From NCBI RefSeq assembly GCF_036785885.1, contig NC_092323.1:16190501-16254500 (forward strand): DNA of 64,000 bases. The letters are read 5' to 3'. This document shows positions 35,190-46,209 of the stretch, piece by piece; within the stretch, counting starts at the first letter, position 1, and the number at the start of each line of letters is the position of its first letter. Source of the stretch: Coffea arabica (taxonomy: Eukaryota > Streptophyta > Magnoliopsida > Gentianales > Rubiaceae). The notes beneath the pieces were generated by a model that ran no database searches, was not told where the DNA came from, and saw only the letters and a list, made by a program, of their open reading frames with translations. The position numbers and the translations under genes were made by a program.

Positions 35190-37815
35190 GTTGGTGTACT
35201 TAAATAATTATGGTATTATACTTGGAGATTTTTTTTTTGGGGGTATGCTCTATTTCTCTTACTTTATATGTTAATCTAATCATTTATAACTATTCATTCA
35301 CAAATTTTATAATCGTTCAAGTAGCACTATGGCTTAAAGTAGACCAAATCCCTTTCCAAATTGATCCCCGTGCATTGAAAGGAATATCCTTTCCAAATCT
35401 TTGTCGTTCAAGTTTTCCTGTCTTGAAGCAACCAACAACAAATCCATATCTTGTATTTCTTGGACAATCAAGAATAGGTGGAGTATAAGATTAGCCCAAT
35501 CCCTCGTGTATACAGCCATCATTGAAAATCAGTCACCAATCTGGGAGGCGCCTCTTCACACGATCAGCCCAAAAAAGGGCTTGAGGCTGCATTAATTGAT
35601 TCACATATTTCTTTCTTTTGTTATTTTATTTTTAATCTCCTTAGACCACATATTTTTTATTTTTAGCTTTCCTATTCTACTCCTACTTCTACTCCATACT
35701 AAGGGGGAGGGAATGGGCCTAAATAAACCAAGAGAGAACATAGGGGAGATTGAACTACTATCAGATCAAACGGGTGCTTTTGCACCTGATGAAACTTCCA
35801 AAAAATCCTAGAGATGAATGCATTCCCGGTGGCCAACTAATCTACCACACATCTTTGTTTGTTACTAGTAATGTTAATATTCCTGTAATAATAAAGTAAA
35901 CTTTATATAAAAACAACAATATTTTTAAAGTATATATCAACTACCAAGATACAATCAGTGTTTGTTTTGTTTAAACCAACTACAGTTGGTCCGGGAACAT
36001 GAACTCCTCAATGTTTTGATAAACCATAGGGCTCCAGCTCGTTACAGTTGAAGTAATAGGGATAAACAAATTTAGCCACAAAGAGGACAATTTGTTGAAG
36101 CACTTTTATCACAAAAGGGGTTCACAAATTCCAAATAATTCGAGAAAAACAACTATCTAGTACAAACAATAAGGAGAAAAAAAATTAAATTTATTGAGGG
36201 ACCATTGTCCTAGAATTTAGGACTTATATATCTTTTGGCCAATGTATACCTATTTTTACAACTGCATAAAAGTTACAATTACTACGTTTCTTTCCCAAGT
36301 TCTTAAATAGAATTTATCTAATCAAAATAGTGAAAAACAATAATTAGGTCCAATCAAGTAATTTTCTGTACTCTTGTTCTTGGTGCAACAGGAATATAAG
36401 ATGGGTTATTATCACTTTACCCCCTTAACGTTTGGTGTCACTATCAATTTCCCCCTTAACGTTATCTTTTAGTCACTTTACCCCTAAGACCAATGGTCAA
36501 ACTTAACGGAGTTTGTTAATTAAAGTGAAAAGATATGTTTAACTCTTAAAATTATTATTACTTTACTCCCATAAACTATAGTCTCATTATCAATTTACCC
36601 CCTAGAGTTATTTTTTAGGCAATTTATCCTACCATTAAACTAACTTAGCAAGTTAAAAAACTTTAGAAGAAAATACCCTATTTACATAATAAAAATAATA
36701 AAAAATTTAGAGTGACTATTCTCCTTTTTAGTATCAAGAAAAAAAGTCAAAGTATTAATTTCTTTCTTCTTGTCAATCTTATTAATATAAAAAAAAATAG
36801 AAAGATGGAGAGGGGGAGGGGAAGAGGGGAAGAGGGAGAGCTCAATTCTTTTTTAAAAAATTACAAATAAGAAAGAATTAAATACTTTTATTATTTTAAA
36901 ATTATTTCACTTTTCTGTTTACTACCAAATTCCAATCCTAATCCCAATAACCTTAAAATAATATGATAATGTTAAACTTTTCTTTATTTTTTTTCTTTGC
37001 AAAATCTAATTTTCTGTCTCCTTCTTTCTTATCTCTCTTTCTTTTCCTAGTATTAATAAGTGTGAAAAAAGAAATTTGAGAAAATTCTTTTATTTTTATA
37101 TTTTTTATTTCTTAAAGTGAAAAAAGGAAGAATAATCATTTCAACTTTTTTTACTTTTAATTATATATAAAAAAGGGTAAATATATTTAAAATTTTTTGA
37201 CCATAATAGTTAGATTAACGATGAGGTAAAAGGCCTAGAAAATAATGTTATGAACTAAAGTGATTGTATCACTATAATCTAAACGAATAAAATGATAATA
37301 ACAATGTAGTAATGCTATGAAATAAAAGGGTATTTTTGTCCAAAATTTCTTAACATGTTGAGTTGAATTATTTATGGGGGTAAAGTGACTAAAAGATAAC
37401 ATTAAAGGGTAAACTGATAGTAGTGATATAATTTAAGGGGGTAAAGTGATAATAACCCATATAAGATTTGAGGAACCAGTCTAATTTGTTATTAGTTCGT
37501 GAACCACATAATTTCCTCCACCAGTGACCTGCTATAGAAAGAAACAAAATACAGTAGTGTTGTACAGACTAATTTCTTCACAAGATTACCGGTAATTCTT
37601 ATTAGTGGGATCAATATTCACAACTTGTAAAACTGGATATCGGCATATATAACTCCTAAGCGCTCAAGCAACAATTTTATGATTTATATTTTCTTTCTCT
37701 TAACCAATAAATGGAATTGCTTGATTTATTGGTCAAGTCCCAAATTAACACCAACTGGGATTTGAGATAAGCAAGCAATGTTAGATCAAAAGTAAAGAAA
37801 ACTATACCCTACATA
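35190..37815. repeat. Duplicated NLR-flank block C
   Basis: Collinear with block D (about 46210-47365). Shared text includes GTGTACTTAAA, TTTGCTCTATTTCTCTTACT-like sequence, CAAGATTACC, AATTCTT, CAACTTGTAAAACT and GGTCAAGTCCCAAATTAACA. The central part is interrupted by a MULE-type element (36403-37458). Around 35420-35990 it also matches about 56930-57280. No gene was seen. Confidence 0.75.
36403..37458. mobile_element. Non-autonomous MULE-type element, 1056 bp, perfect 9-bp TSD
   Basis: The left end GGGTTATTATCACTTTACCC and right end GGGTAAAGTGATAATAACCC are exact inverted repeats, continuing with imperfect pairing inward. It is flanked by ATATAAGAT at 36394-36402 and 37459-37467. The homologous block D near 47005 carries a single ATCTAAGAT without the element, i.e. 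the empty site. No transposase frame is present. Confidence 0.9.
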
Positions 37816-38026
37816 GGAAAGATTGTGGCATCTTCTTAATTTGCTTTTGCAATTCACTGCATTGTTCACAAGGGTCCAAACAGGAAAAGATTGGCACTTG
37901 GCAGTTGGCAGCAAGCACTGTCTTAAATGGTTTTTGCTGCTTGTCTACCTCCCCCCCCTCCTTTTAGAAAGGAAATGCTGGGATTTAAAAAGCAAAAAAA
38001 GGAAAAAGATGGATTAAAATCTAGAA
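37816..38026. other. Short intergenic segment
   Basis: No gene was seen. The 64-codon frame here has no recognisable feature. Confidence 0.4.
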
Positions 38027-38405
38027 GGGAAAAATTCACTTTTTGTCCCTAAACTTTGGAATAGAGACATATTTCGTCTCCAAACTTTTAGGCACAACAC
38101 ATTTAGTATATGAATTAATAATTTCTGGTTACATTTAGTTCAAAAACGGTAAATTGTCAAATTTGGACGGAGAAGGCTCACGTGTCTGGCACGTGACTGT
38201 TGATTTTGACCAAGAAATTATTTATACTTAATGGTCATGTGCAAGACAGGTGAGTCTTCTCCGTCCAAATTGAACAACTTACGGTTTTTGGACTAAATTT
38301 GATCAGAATTTATTAATTCATGTACTAAATATGTTGCGCCTAAAAGTTTGAGGACTAAATGTGTCCATAGTTCAAAGTTTAGAGACGAAAAGTAGATTTT
38401 TTCCA
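38027..38405. mobile_element. Foldback MITE, about 378 bp
   Basis: Nearly the whole element is an inverted repeat. Pairs include CCCTAAACTTTGGA with TTCAAAGTTTAGAG, CTCCAAACTTTTAGGC with GCCTAAAAGTTTGAG, and TTTGGACGGAGAAG with CTTCTCCGTCCAAA. The flanks AATCTAGAA and AATCTACAA suggest a 9-bp duplication with one mismatch. It has no coding capacity. Confidence 0.8.
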
Positions 38406-39287
38406 AATCTACAATCTTTAAGGTCTAGAGTTTCAACCTTAACTATTAGGCCAAAATCTCCCCAGCTCCTTGTCTCCTTAACTAACGTGACTGGCTCGAT
38501 TATTGATTATTTTGTCTACTCAATCAGTTTTAAAAGTATTGACACTATGCACGCTAAAACTAAAGCAGTGGCGTATTTCATTATGGAGGAATTCACGTAG
38601 AAAAGGATTGCCAAAAAAAAAAAAAACGGTTGAGTCATTGCAATGATCAATATTTCTATCAAAATCTAAGGGTGCAAAGTGGAATAAACCCTTGACAGTA
38701 ATCAAAGATCATTTTAGAAACTTTGGAATTCTAAGAGTTGAAGATTGAAAAAATAAATAAATTTTAATATCGAGTGGTTTCACAATTAGAAGACTCGTCC
38801 TTAACTTTTGCTTAAGCATTACAAGCTTAGTGAAATTCAATGGTAAGTAAATAAGACTTATTAGAAATTAAACTAGCGTCATGTTTTATTTCAAGATCTA
38901 TTTTTGAAATAGTGAGGGCAAATGTAAAATATTTCAATACTCTTTGGGGACAATTTTGGGACTAGCTAGATAGAATACTTTGAAAGATCAGGAGTCAAGA
39001 GTGAGCCAATAGTAAAGAGCTAAACTTTTTATAAGTTATTGTATAGTTTTCAAAAAATTGAAGGTGTGCGATTGCAAACGTAGGATATATATAGTTCCGC
39101 CCCTTATATGGCTGTTAGTTTGCATCTCTAATACTAACCAAATTCAACCAAATATATAGTAAACTACTTGAGCATTACCTTGTAGAAAATCATGTTGTAC
39201 TCCAAGAAAAGAAATAGTCGAAATCATGTTCTATTAATTTGATTTAAGTTTCTCCTTCTTCTATCATGACAAAATACTTCAAAACAT
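38406..39287. other. Gene-free intergenic DNA
   Basis: I see no gene or strong repeat. Short frames here are AT-rich chance. Confidence 0.45.
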
Positions 39288-39657
39288 GTTCGTTTGGGAG
39301 TGAATGATTTGGAGAGAAAAGAAGGGGAAAGAAAAGGAAGTGAACATTTCTTTCGTTTGTTAGTTTTTATTAGGAAAGAAAAGAAGAGAAATGGAAGGAT
39401 TTAAGAGAATAAATACTAAGTAAAAGTTTTCCTCCCAAATTGGAGAGAAATGGAGAGAAAGTTAGAGGAAACTTATGAAAGTTTTTTAAAATACCTATTT
39501 TATCCTTAAAAATATCTTGAACAAATATTTAATAACTTTTATATTCAAAATCATTCCACTAATTCTCAAAACTCCCAAACAACACAACAATCCCTTCTCT
39601 TCTCTCATAACTTAAGTTTCCCTTCTTCTCTTTATTATCCTAAACTCCCAAACTTAG
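39288..39657. mobile_element. Probable MITE with GTTTGGGAG ends
   Basis: The left end CGTTTGGGAGTGAATG and right end CTCCCAAAC are inverted. Purine-rich sequence in the left half (GAGAGAAAAGAAG) faces pyrimidine-rich sequence in the right (CTTCTTCTCT). Boundaries are approximate. Confidence 0.5.
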
Positions 39658-39739
39658 CCAAGGCACATTCGCGAACGAAAAGTCTAAAGAAGTGAAGTTA
39701 CCACAACTCACAAATGGATGGCTAATGTGATTCCACGTG

Positions 39740-40100
39740 CAGGTTTTCACTTGCTATTATAGGTTTTACTACTGACAAATTTGTGGTGGTAGATTTAGTA
39801 CAACTAACAGTAAGTTTTGTTATAAAAGAAGTAAATTTCAAGATTTATGTAACTTACTCTTTAAATAATGAATCCTACTATTTTTTTTAGCTAAAATTAC
39901 CACTTTTTCTCCAAAACTTACAATTTATAAAGCTTACCATTTTTGCAAGAAAAAATTATAATTTTGTTAACAAATCTTATCACCGTTTATTAGTAAAATT
40001 TACCATATCATTAACAAGCCTTGCTAATTTTTAAGCAAAAGTTATCATTTTTATACAAAAACTTACTACTTTTTCAATGAGTACCAGTTTTGAGTTTTTT
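39740..40100. repeat. GTAAGTTTT-rich dispersed repeat, inverted copy
   Basis: The reverse complement of this segment matches 34720-35070 and 47980-48280 (CTTACAATTTATAA, CCACTTTTTCTCCAAAACTT, AAATCTACCACCA in complement). It forms a widely spaced inverted pair with 34720-35070. Confidence 0.6.
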
Positions 40101-41926
40101 TTTTTTTTTAAGTAAAACCAGGAATTGATAGGGGGTTAGGCATAGAGCTGACGTGTTTATTAAAAATATTCAATGAGTACTTGACAAAGAGGATATACCT
40201 CATAATTATGACTAAAGAAAAATTGGGTGGGGCTAAATCCATACTTCTACGATCTAAACCCACATCCTTATAACTAAGTTGACCAAAAAACCCATAGCAT
40301 TTATAAGGCTTGGTAGAGACTTTTTCAATAAAAAAATTAGCCCTTGTTTGTTCAAAATAGATGGTGCTCATTTGGATTTAAAATTTCTATCATTAAGAAT
40401 GGTCTTAACATTTCTGACATTTTTTTATTCACTTTGATGTCATTTATTTTTTCCTCTTATTTGGTGGGGAGAATGTTTTTATCTCTTTTTACCATGTTCA
40501 GAGGAGATGAGAGATTTCTTTTTTATTTGTGTTAAGAAAATATTTTTGCCATTTTGACATGTTGCACTTCAAAGTTGATTGAAGTATAATTTTAGAAAAC
40601 ACTAATAGATCAATAATTAGGATGATAGTATCAAACAATTTCAATTAATTAAAACTTATGATTGATATTTTAAACTTCTTTTGTTATATGAAATACAAGT
40701 TTTTGTATTGAAAAATGTTTCTATCAAACTCTTGTAGGCTGTACTGTCATCTTGATATTAGGGGTGTAAATTTAGACTGAGGGAATATGGATTTAGCTCT
40801 ACCCATAAAAATTTCACTAGTTTGGAAATGATTCCAACATGTTTTAGACTTATGATACTGTGAGAGTACCAATTTTGAGTTTGAAAGAATTTGACAAAAA
40901 TTGTAGTTAATCTTTAAGATTAATCTTTTATACATTGACAATATTTACATTAGCATCCTTAGATGCATGCTACATTCTCAATTTGAATTTATACTCCAAA
41001 ATTTTGACAAAATGATATGTATCTAGACCCATTTGTATATATACTGACAATGCATAAAAGATTGACCCTAATTTGTTTGTCAATTTTTATGGGAAATGCT
41101 ACTTATGGAAGCCAATAGGTAGTTTTCTGTTGCAGTGTAATAAGCAAAAATATATTCTTTTTGGGTTAGAAGGCAATTAGCACAAAAATGTTTGTGATAA
41201 TACATGAGCTCTATAAGCACATTTTGGGGCTGTCGCACAAGCTTTTGGCAACATTACTAGCGGCTGAAGACGTCAAGGGGGACTTTTGTTAAACGTTTGC
41301 TCATTCACGGTTAGATTGGTAATTTGATCAAACTTCAAGAAAGATAAATGTGATTAATCCTTTGTTAATCAAGTCATAAATTTGGCTTAAAAAAACAGTA
41401 GTATGTTTTGTATATAGAAATGTCATCTTTTACTAGATGTGGTAAGATTTGTTAATAAAATCATTTGTTTGCTCGAAAAAGTAGTAAGCTTCATCTGAAA
41501 AGGGTAAATTCTGATATCCAAAGCAATTTCTGAAAAGTAGATGCTCTTTTCCTTTTGGCTTGATATCCAAAGCAATTTCTAGACCTAATGCCGATGAAAT
41601 TGGACTGCATATTACAACAATATGCAAATTTTACTTTTCTTTTGCTCTGCATAACCAATTTTTTTTTTTTTTTCAAATTTTGCTTGTCTCTTCTTAATAT
41701 TTGTTGCATTAAAAAAGAAAGGAAGAGAAAAGTGAATCTTGCACATATATGCTTGTGCTCAGCTAGTCATAAGCATCAAATCAATCTATAGTAGCATTGA
41801 AGAAGATTTCACGAAATGAGATTATATAATAAAAGTATAAACTCTATTAAACATCAAAGCAGAAAAGAACATGGAGAACATTTTACAAACAGAGTGTGAT
41901 AAATAATGTTGGACTGAATTATGCAG
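40101..41926. other. 3' flank of NLR2
   Basis: About 41040-41926 is collinear with the NLR3 3' flank (about 47630-49310): ACATTTTGGGGC, ACGTTTGCTCATTCA, ATAAATGTGATTAATCCTTT, CAGCTAGT and AGCATTGAAGAAGATTT. No independent gene was found. Frames of 63-87 codons lack domains. Confidence 0.5.
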
Positions 41927-42020
41927 TCACAAAGTTGCAGCTAGCTGCATCATGTCGCACTGGAAACTTGAGAGAAGTGGCTCTGTTTCTAAGGGACTTG
42001 GCTCAATTGACTCTGTTTCT

Positions 42021-42152
42021 GAGCTGCTTGATTCTTCATCTGTTTCTGAGGGAGTTGATCCTCCTCCTCCTCCTCCTCCTATTTCTGAGCTGCTTGATTC
42101 TTCATCTGTTTCTGAGGGAGTTGATCCTCCTCCTCTTCTTCTTCCTCCTCCT
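42021..42152 (-). repeat. 66-bp tandem duplication in the NLR2 coding tail
   Basis: Two 66-bp copies begin GAGCTGCTTGATTCTTCATC at 42021 and 42087. On the coding strand they encode glycine runs from GGA triplets plus PSETDEESSSSE units. NLR1 has acidic runs at the same place. Confidence 0.85.
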
Positions 42153-42927
42153 CCTCCTATTACGATCTTTAGAACCTCATTTCCCATATCCACCTGTGCT
42201 TGTTGAATTTCTTTCACTGAACTTACAACAGACTCATCACACCCTTTCACCTCAATCATTTCAAGAGTAGCACATTCCCCTAAATAAGAAGGCACCTCTT
42301 CCAGCTTCCTGCATTCGTGTACAATCAATTTCTCAAGACGGGGAAAACTATCAAAAGATGCAGTCCAGCTGCGAAATCGCAAGCTAGACAATTTCAAGGC
42401 TCGGAGGTTAGGGAATTCCCCATCTTTCATTTCCCATTCTTCCCCATCAAAGGAGCGATGGAGTAATTTAAGCACTTCAAGATTGGGCAATTTTCCAATT
42501 GTTGAAATTTCACTCCATGGCTGACGATTACGTGAGAGAGTCAACTTCTTCAAATTCAATGGGAATTTAAATCCATATCCAGCAAAAAATGATAGATTGA
42601 GTGATTCTAGTTGACTCAAAGGCTCAAACACGAGAATCCGGTCACCAATTCTGGTAGGGTCTTCTCCTGATTCGTAGGATCTCGTGCATTTTAGCTTGCG
42701 GATGCTTGGAAACTTTGTCAGTATCTTTTGCAAGCTTTGAGAGGAGGGATCAATGGCAAGGTTTAAAGTATTTAAATGATCTAAACACGGGGATACCTCA
42801 AGATTTTCAATGGTAAAAATAAAACCACAATTGCCACCTGCATATAGATGCCTCAATGTCTTAATGTTCCAGATGGTCTTCGGTAAATAGCACATTGAGT
42901 TTCCTTCTATCCAAAATGTTTGCAACC

Positions 42928-42941
42928 TTGAGAGTTGAGAG
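42928..42941 (-). repeat. 7-bp tandem duplication that frameshifts NLR2
   Basis: TTGAGAG occurs twice in a row on the plus strand. NLR1 and NLR3 have a single copy in this LRR codon context. Confidence 0.93.
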
Positions 42942-45878
42942 GTTGGCTATTGCAGATGGGATGGATATTATTCCTTTAGTATCAATCAGCAAGAATCGCA
43001 AGTGAACAAGCAATACTAATTCCATCGGAAAATCTGCAACAAACTTGACGCCTTCCAAAAGCAACACTCTAAGAAGTTTAGGTAACGAAAACTCAAAATC
43101 CAACGGAGAAAAAGAAGAACTTTGATCCAACATGATGGTGCGTAAATTAGGAAAAGACAGCATTAACTCCCGAGTCTTCAATTTCGTGGAATTTGCATCA
43201 TGAACTCGGTAGGGGCTGCTTAGGCTAGCAAGACTAAAAGGATCTTTCCCACGACGAATAATATGTATAAAGTTCTCTTCTTTGATTTTTCCTACACAAA
43301 ACTCATGTACCAAATTATGAAGCCTGCAGCTTTTGGCACCGCCCATACTTCTTTGTTTGATAACCATAACTAAACTTCTATCAACCAGAGCCTTCAAGTA
43401 GTTGTCAGCCACATCCTCTAAGTCCTTTCCTTCAGTTTTTCGTACAAATCCTTCAGAGATCCAAAGCCATGAAAGACCGCTGACACGAATGCTTTTGCCT
43501 TCTGAAAATGCACAAAAGTAAAGAAGGCATGACTTCAAATCATCGGGTAAATGGCTATAACTCAGCTCAAGTGTCTTCCTGCAATATTCATCGTCAAGGA
43601 TAATACTGGAACTTACACTAATTGCAACTTCTTCCCAGCAATCTTCAGCAGTATTAGCTAGAATTCCAGCCACAAGGACAACTGTGAGAGGCAAGCCCCT
43701 ACAAAATTTTGCTATTTGAGATCCAACTTCAATTAGTCTCGGAGGACATCCTTCTTTGCCAAATAGCTTTTTTTGCAGCAATTTCCAACTCTCTTTATCA
43801 GTAAGCTGGCGGTGATGGTGAGCCTTGCTATCAGGACTGAATTGCAATTCAATTCTGCTGGTAAAGAGAATCCTGCTTCCATTAGCATCATCAGGCAATG
43901 AACCTTTGACCAAATTCCACACCTCAATCTCCCACACATCATCCAAAATAACGAGATACCTATTTCCCTTCAAACGCTTGTAGATCATTTCAGCCAAATC
44001 ATCTTCGTCCATCTTAAGGTATTGGCTGTGACTCCCAGCAGAAATACTACACAAAATCTGAAGTAACAAATCCTGTATGCTATATACTTGATAAACAGTA
44101 CACCAAGCAAGGATATGAAAGTGGCTTGAAATTAATGGATCATTGTAAACTCTATTGGCCAATGTTGTCTTACCAAGTCCAGCCATACCCACAATTGAAA
44201 CAAGATCCAACAGCTTTGAACCCCTCGTAAGTCTATCAATAATTGTCTTTACCTCATCATCAAGAACTTCATTCAACACTGGGGTGCTACGTTTTGACTC
44301 AATGTGGAAAGATTTCCGGTTAGTTCTCTGAGCTCCAGTGTCATGCCTCGTGCACTCATAGGTTTCAATCTCAGTCCTCAAAAGCTGGATATCTCTGACA
44401 ACACTTTCCAAATATTCATGTTTATCACCAATCACAATAGAGTCAATGACAAACTCTGTCCTGTAAGCAACCGCTATAACACGACTCCAAAGAGCTTGGA
44501 GTTTTCCATTCCGGTTGTGCTGGTCTACCATCTTGCCAAGAAAAGATCTTAAGAATACAAGATGATCTAGGACTGTGTGGATTTGATCATTTGGGAATGC
44601 AATTGAATCCTCAGCCCCATTACAACTTTCCAGTTCAATCAGATTTTCAAGGAGAAAATCCATAGAGCCCAACTCATTGGTCCTAGGAAAACCAAATGGC
44701 GATACTGATGTTACTGGATAAACCTGTGCAACTTCTGCCCTAACAAACTTGAGCACTTTGAGCAAATGAAAAAGAGCAAAATCAGTTTCCTTGGCCAAGC
44801 CTTCTTTGATCAATTGATTCACAGAAAGGGAGAAAATTACTATTGCTGCATCACAGACCACAACTCCAATAAGACTCTTCATTCCATGGCGTAGCTCTTT
44901 GAACTTCTCCGGATGCCTGAGAAGGATTGACAGGAATCTTAGCCCGTCAAGGAGTTTTTGCATGTGAAATATAATTGGAACCAGAATACTGGTACAAGAT
45001 TCTAGTAGCTCCATAATATTGTGAACAAGACAATCCACAAAGTCAACTACTAGATGCTTATTCTTCTCCAGAGCTGAAGTGTCTGATGACCTTGATAACT
45101 TTGAAGCAGTCAAGACATGGATATAAGTTTCTCGAACTTGTGGATCAGTGGGATTAATCTTCTCACCTATTAGTTGAGAAATTTGAAGTTCCATGCCATT
45201 GCGTACTTCACCTTTTCCGTCAAACCACCATATAGAAATCAGGCGTAATGCATCGATAGCCACCACTTCAGCGTGAATTAAGAGATCCATCAATTGCTGA
45301 CCCTCGACACCGTGAAGCATGGCAAAGTGAATGAAATGTTTCAAGAACATTAGCTTCTCTTTAAGAGTTTCGAATACGTCCCTTTCGCGAAGCTTTGACA
45401 GATTCTTTGAAACCGAATCAATGAAATCAATAACCAGTTCCGGATCCCTCAGCCAGTAATAGTCCAACAGAAAGTTGATGCATGATTCCTTGATATCTGT
45501 CTCGAAAAACAGCTCGATTGCTTCCTGGAATATGGTGAGCTCACTTTTGATCTGAGTCAAACCAGACAAACGAGAACGCATCAAGTATTCCCAGCAAGCA
45601 AAATCAAGGTCTTGCATTCCTGTGATAATCAGACTTTGAATTCTGAAAGAAGTAACATCCTTCTCCTCCGCATCTTGTTCCAGACAGATTTCATGGTTCC
45701 TCCTCCTCTTCCTCTTACACTTTGTCAGATACAGATCAAAGCTTTGTAATAAGCTGACCTCGATCTCCAGACCCTCGATATAAAAGTGCAACTCATATTT
45801 GAAGGTCTTGTTCAACCAGTCCAGATAATCTAGAGCGAAATCAAAGCAATCAGTGCTACTACTGCAGGATATCTCCAT

Positions 45879-46209
45879 TATTATTGCAGTTTCTATCCAC
45901 TCTGAGATCAGATTTGTGTCTTGAACTTAGTCAGCTATTGTCGGCGAGACTCTTTTCTTCTTCTTTTCTTGTTGCAAGTTGCAACTTGCCAGGCTAATTT
46001 CTAATCTTGCCTTGTTGTGTTCATGGAGACGTGAGGGGCCTAAACGAGTCAGCTGCCAAAGTGCATTCCCATACAGCTGACCATTTTAGACCGCGTAGAA
46101 AAATGACATACATAACAAAGAAAAGTCACCGTGACTAATAATAAAATACTAGCCCAACACTGAACGTTCGAGCTGAAAATATGACAATTGAAGAAATAAA
46201 GCATCCACT
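45879..46209. other. 5' flank of NLR2
   Basis: The start retains similarity to the NLR1 and NLR3 leaders (CTGAGATCAGATTTG, TCTTGAA). It then shares GGCCTAAACGAGTCAGC and CCAAAGTGCATTC with the NLR1 flank. Probable promoter region; no precise site can be assigned. Confidence 0.4.

Larger units (their letters stand above)
41927..45878 (-). pseudogene. NLR2: R1-type CC-NB-LRR broken by a 7-bp duplication
   Basis: The frame from ATG 45878 stays open for 1005 residues to a stop at 42861. The remaining LRR and tail continue in another frame (41927-42925). A perfect tandem TTGAGAGTTGAGAG (42928-42941; CTCTCAA twice on the coding strand) accounts for the shift, since NLR1 has one copy at this point. 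Without the extra 7 bp the coding length would be 1314 residues, matching NLR1. The domain order is as in NLR1: R1-type N-terminus, coiled-coil, NB-ARC with P-loop GMAGLGKTT (564-572), LVILDDVW, SRILFTSR and CRGLPLTVV, then LRR. The MHD-equivalent motif reads LHN (853-855) instead of LHD. The truncated protein would lose nearly all LRRs. Much of the N-terminal half is almost identical to NLR1. Confidence 0.88.

Noticed and set aside
41896..42270. Plus-strand frames over the NLR2 tail
   Set aside because: Same triplet-repeat artefact, with leucine or proline runs opposite glycine and glutamate codons.
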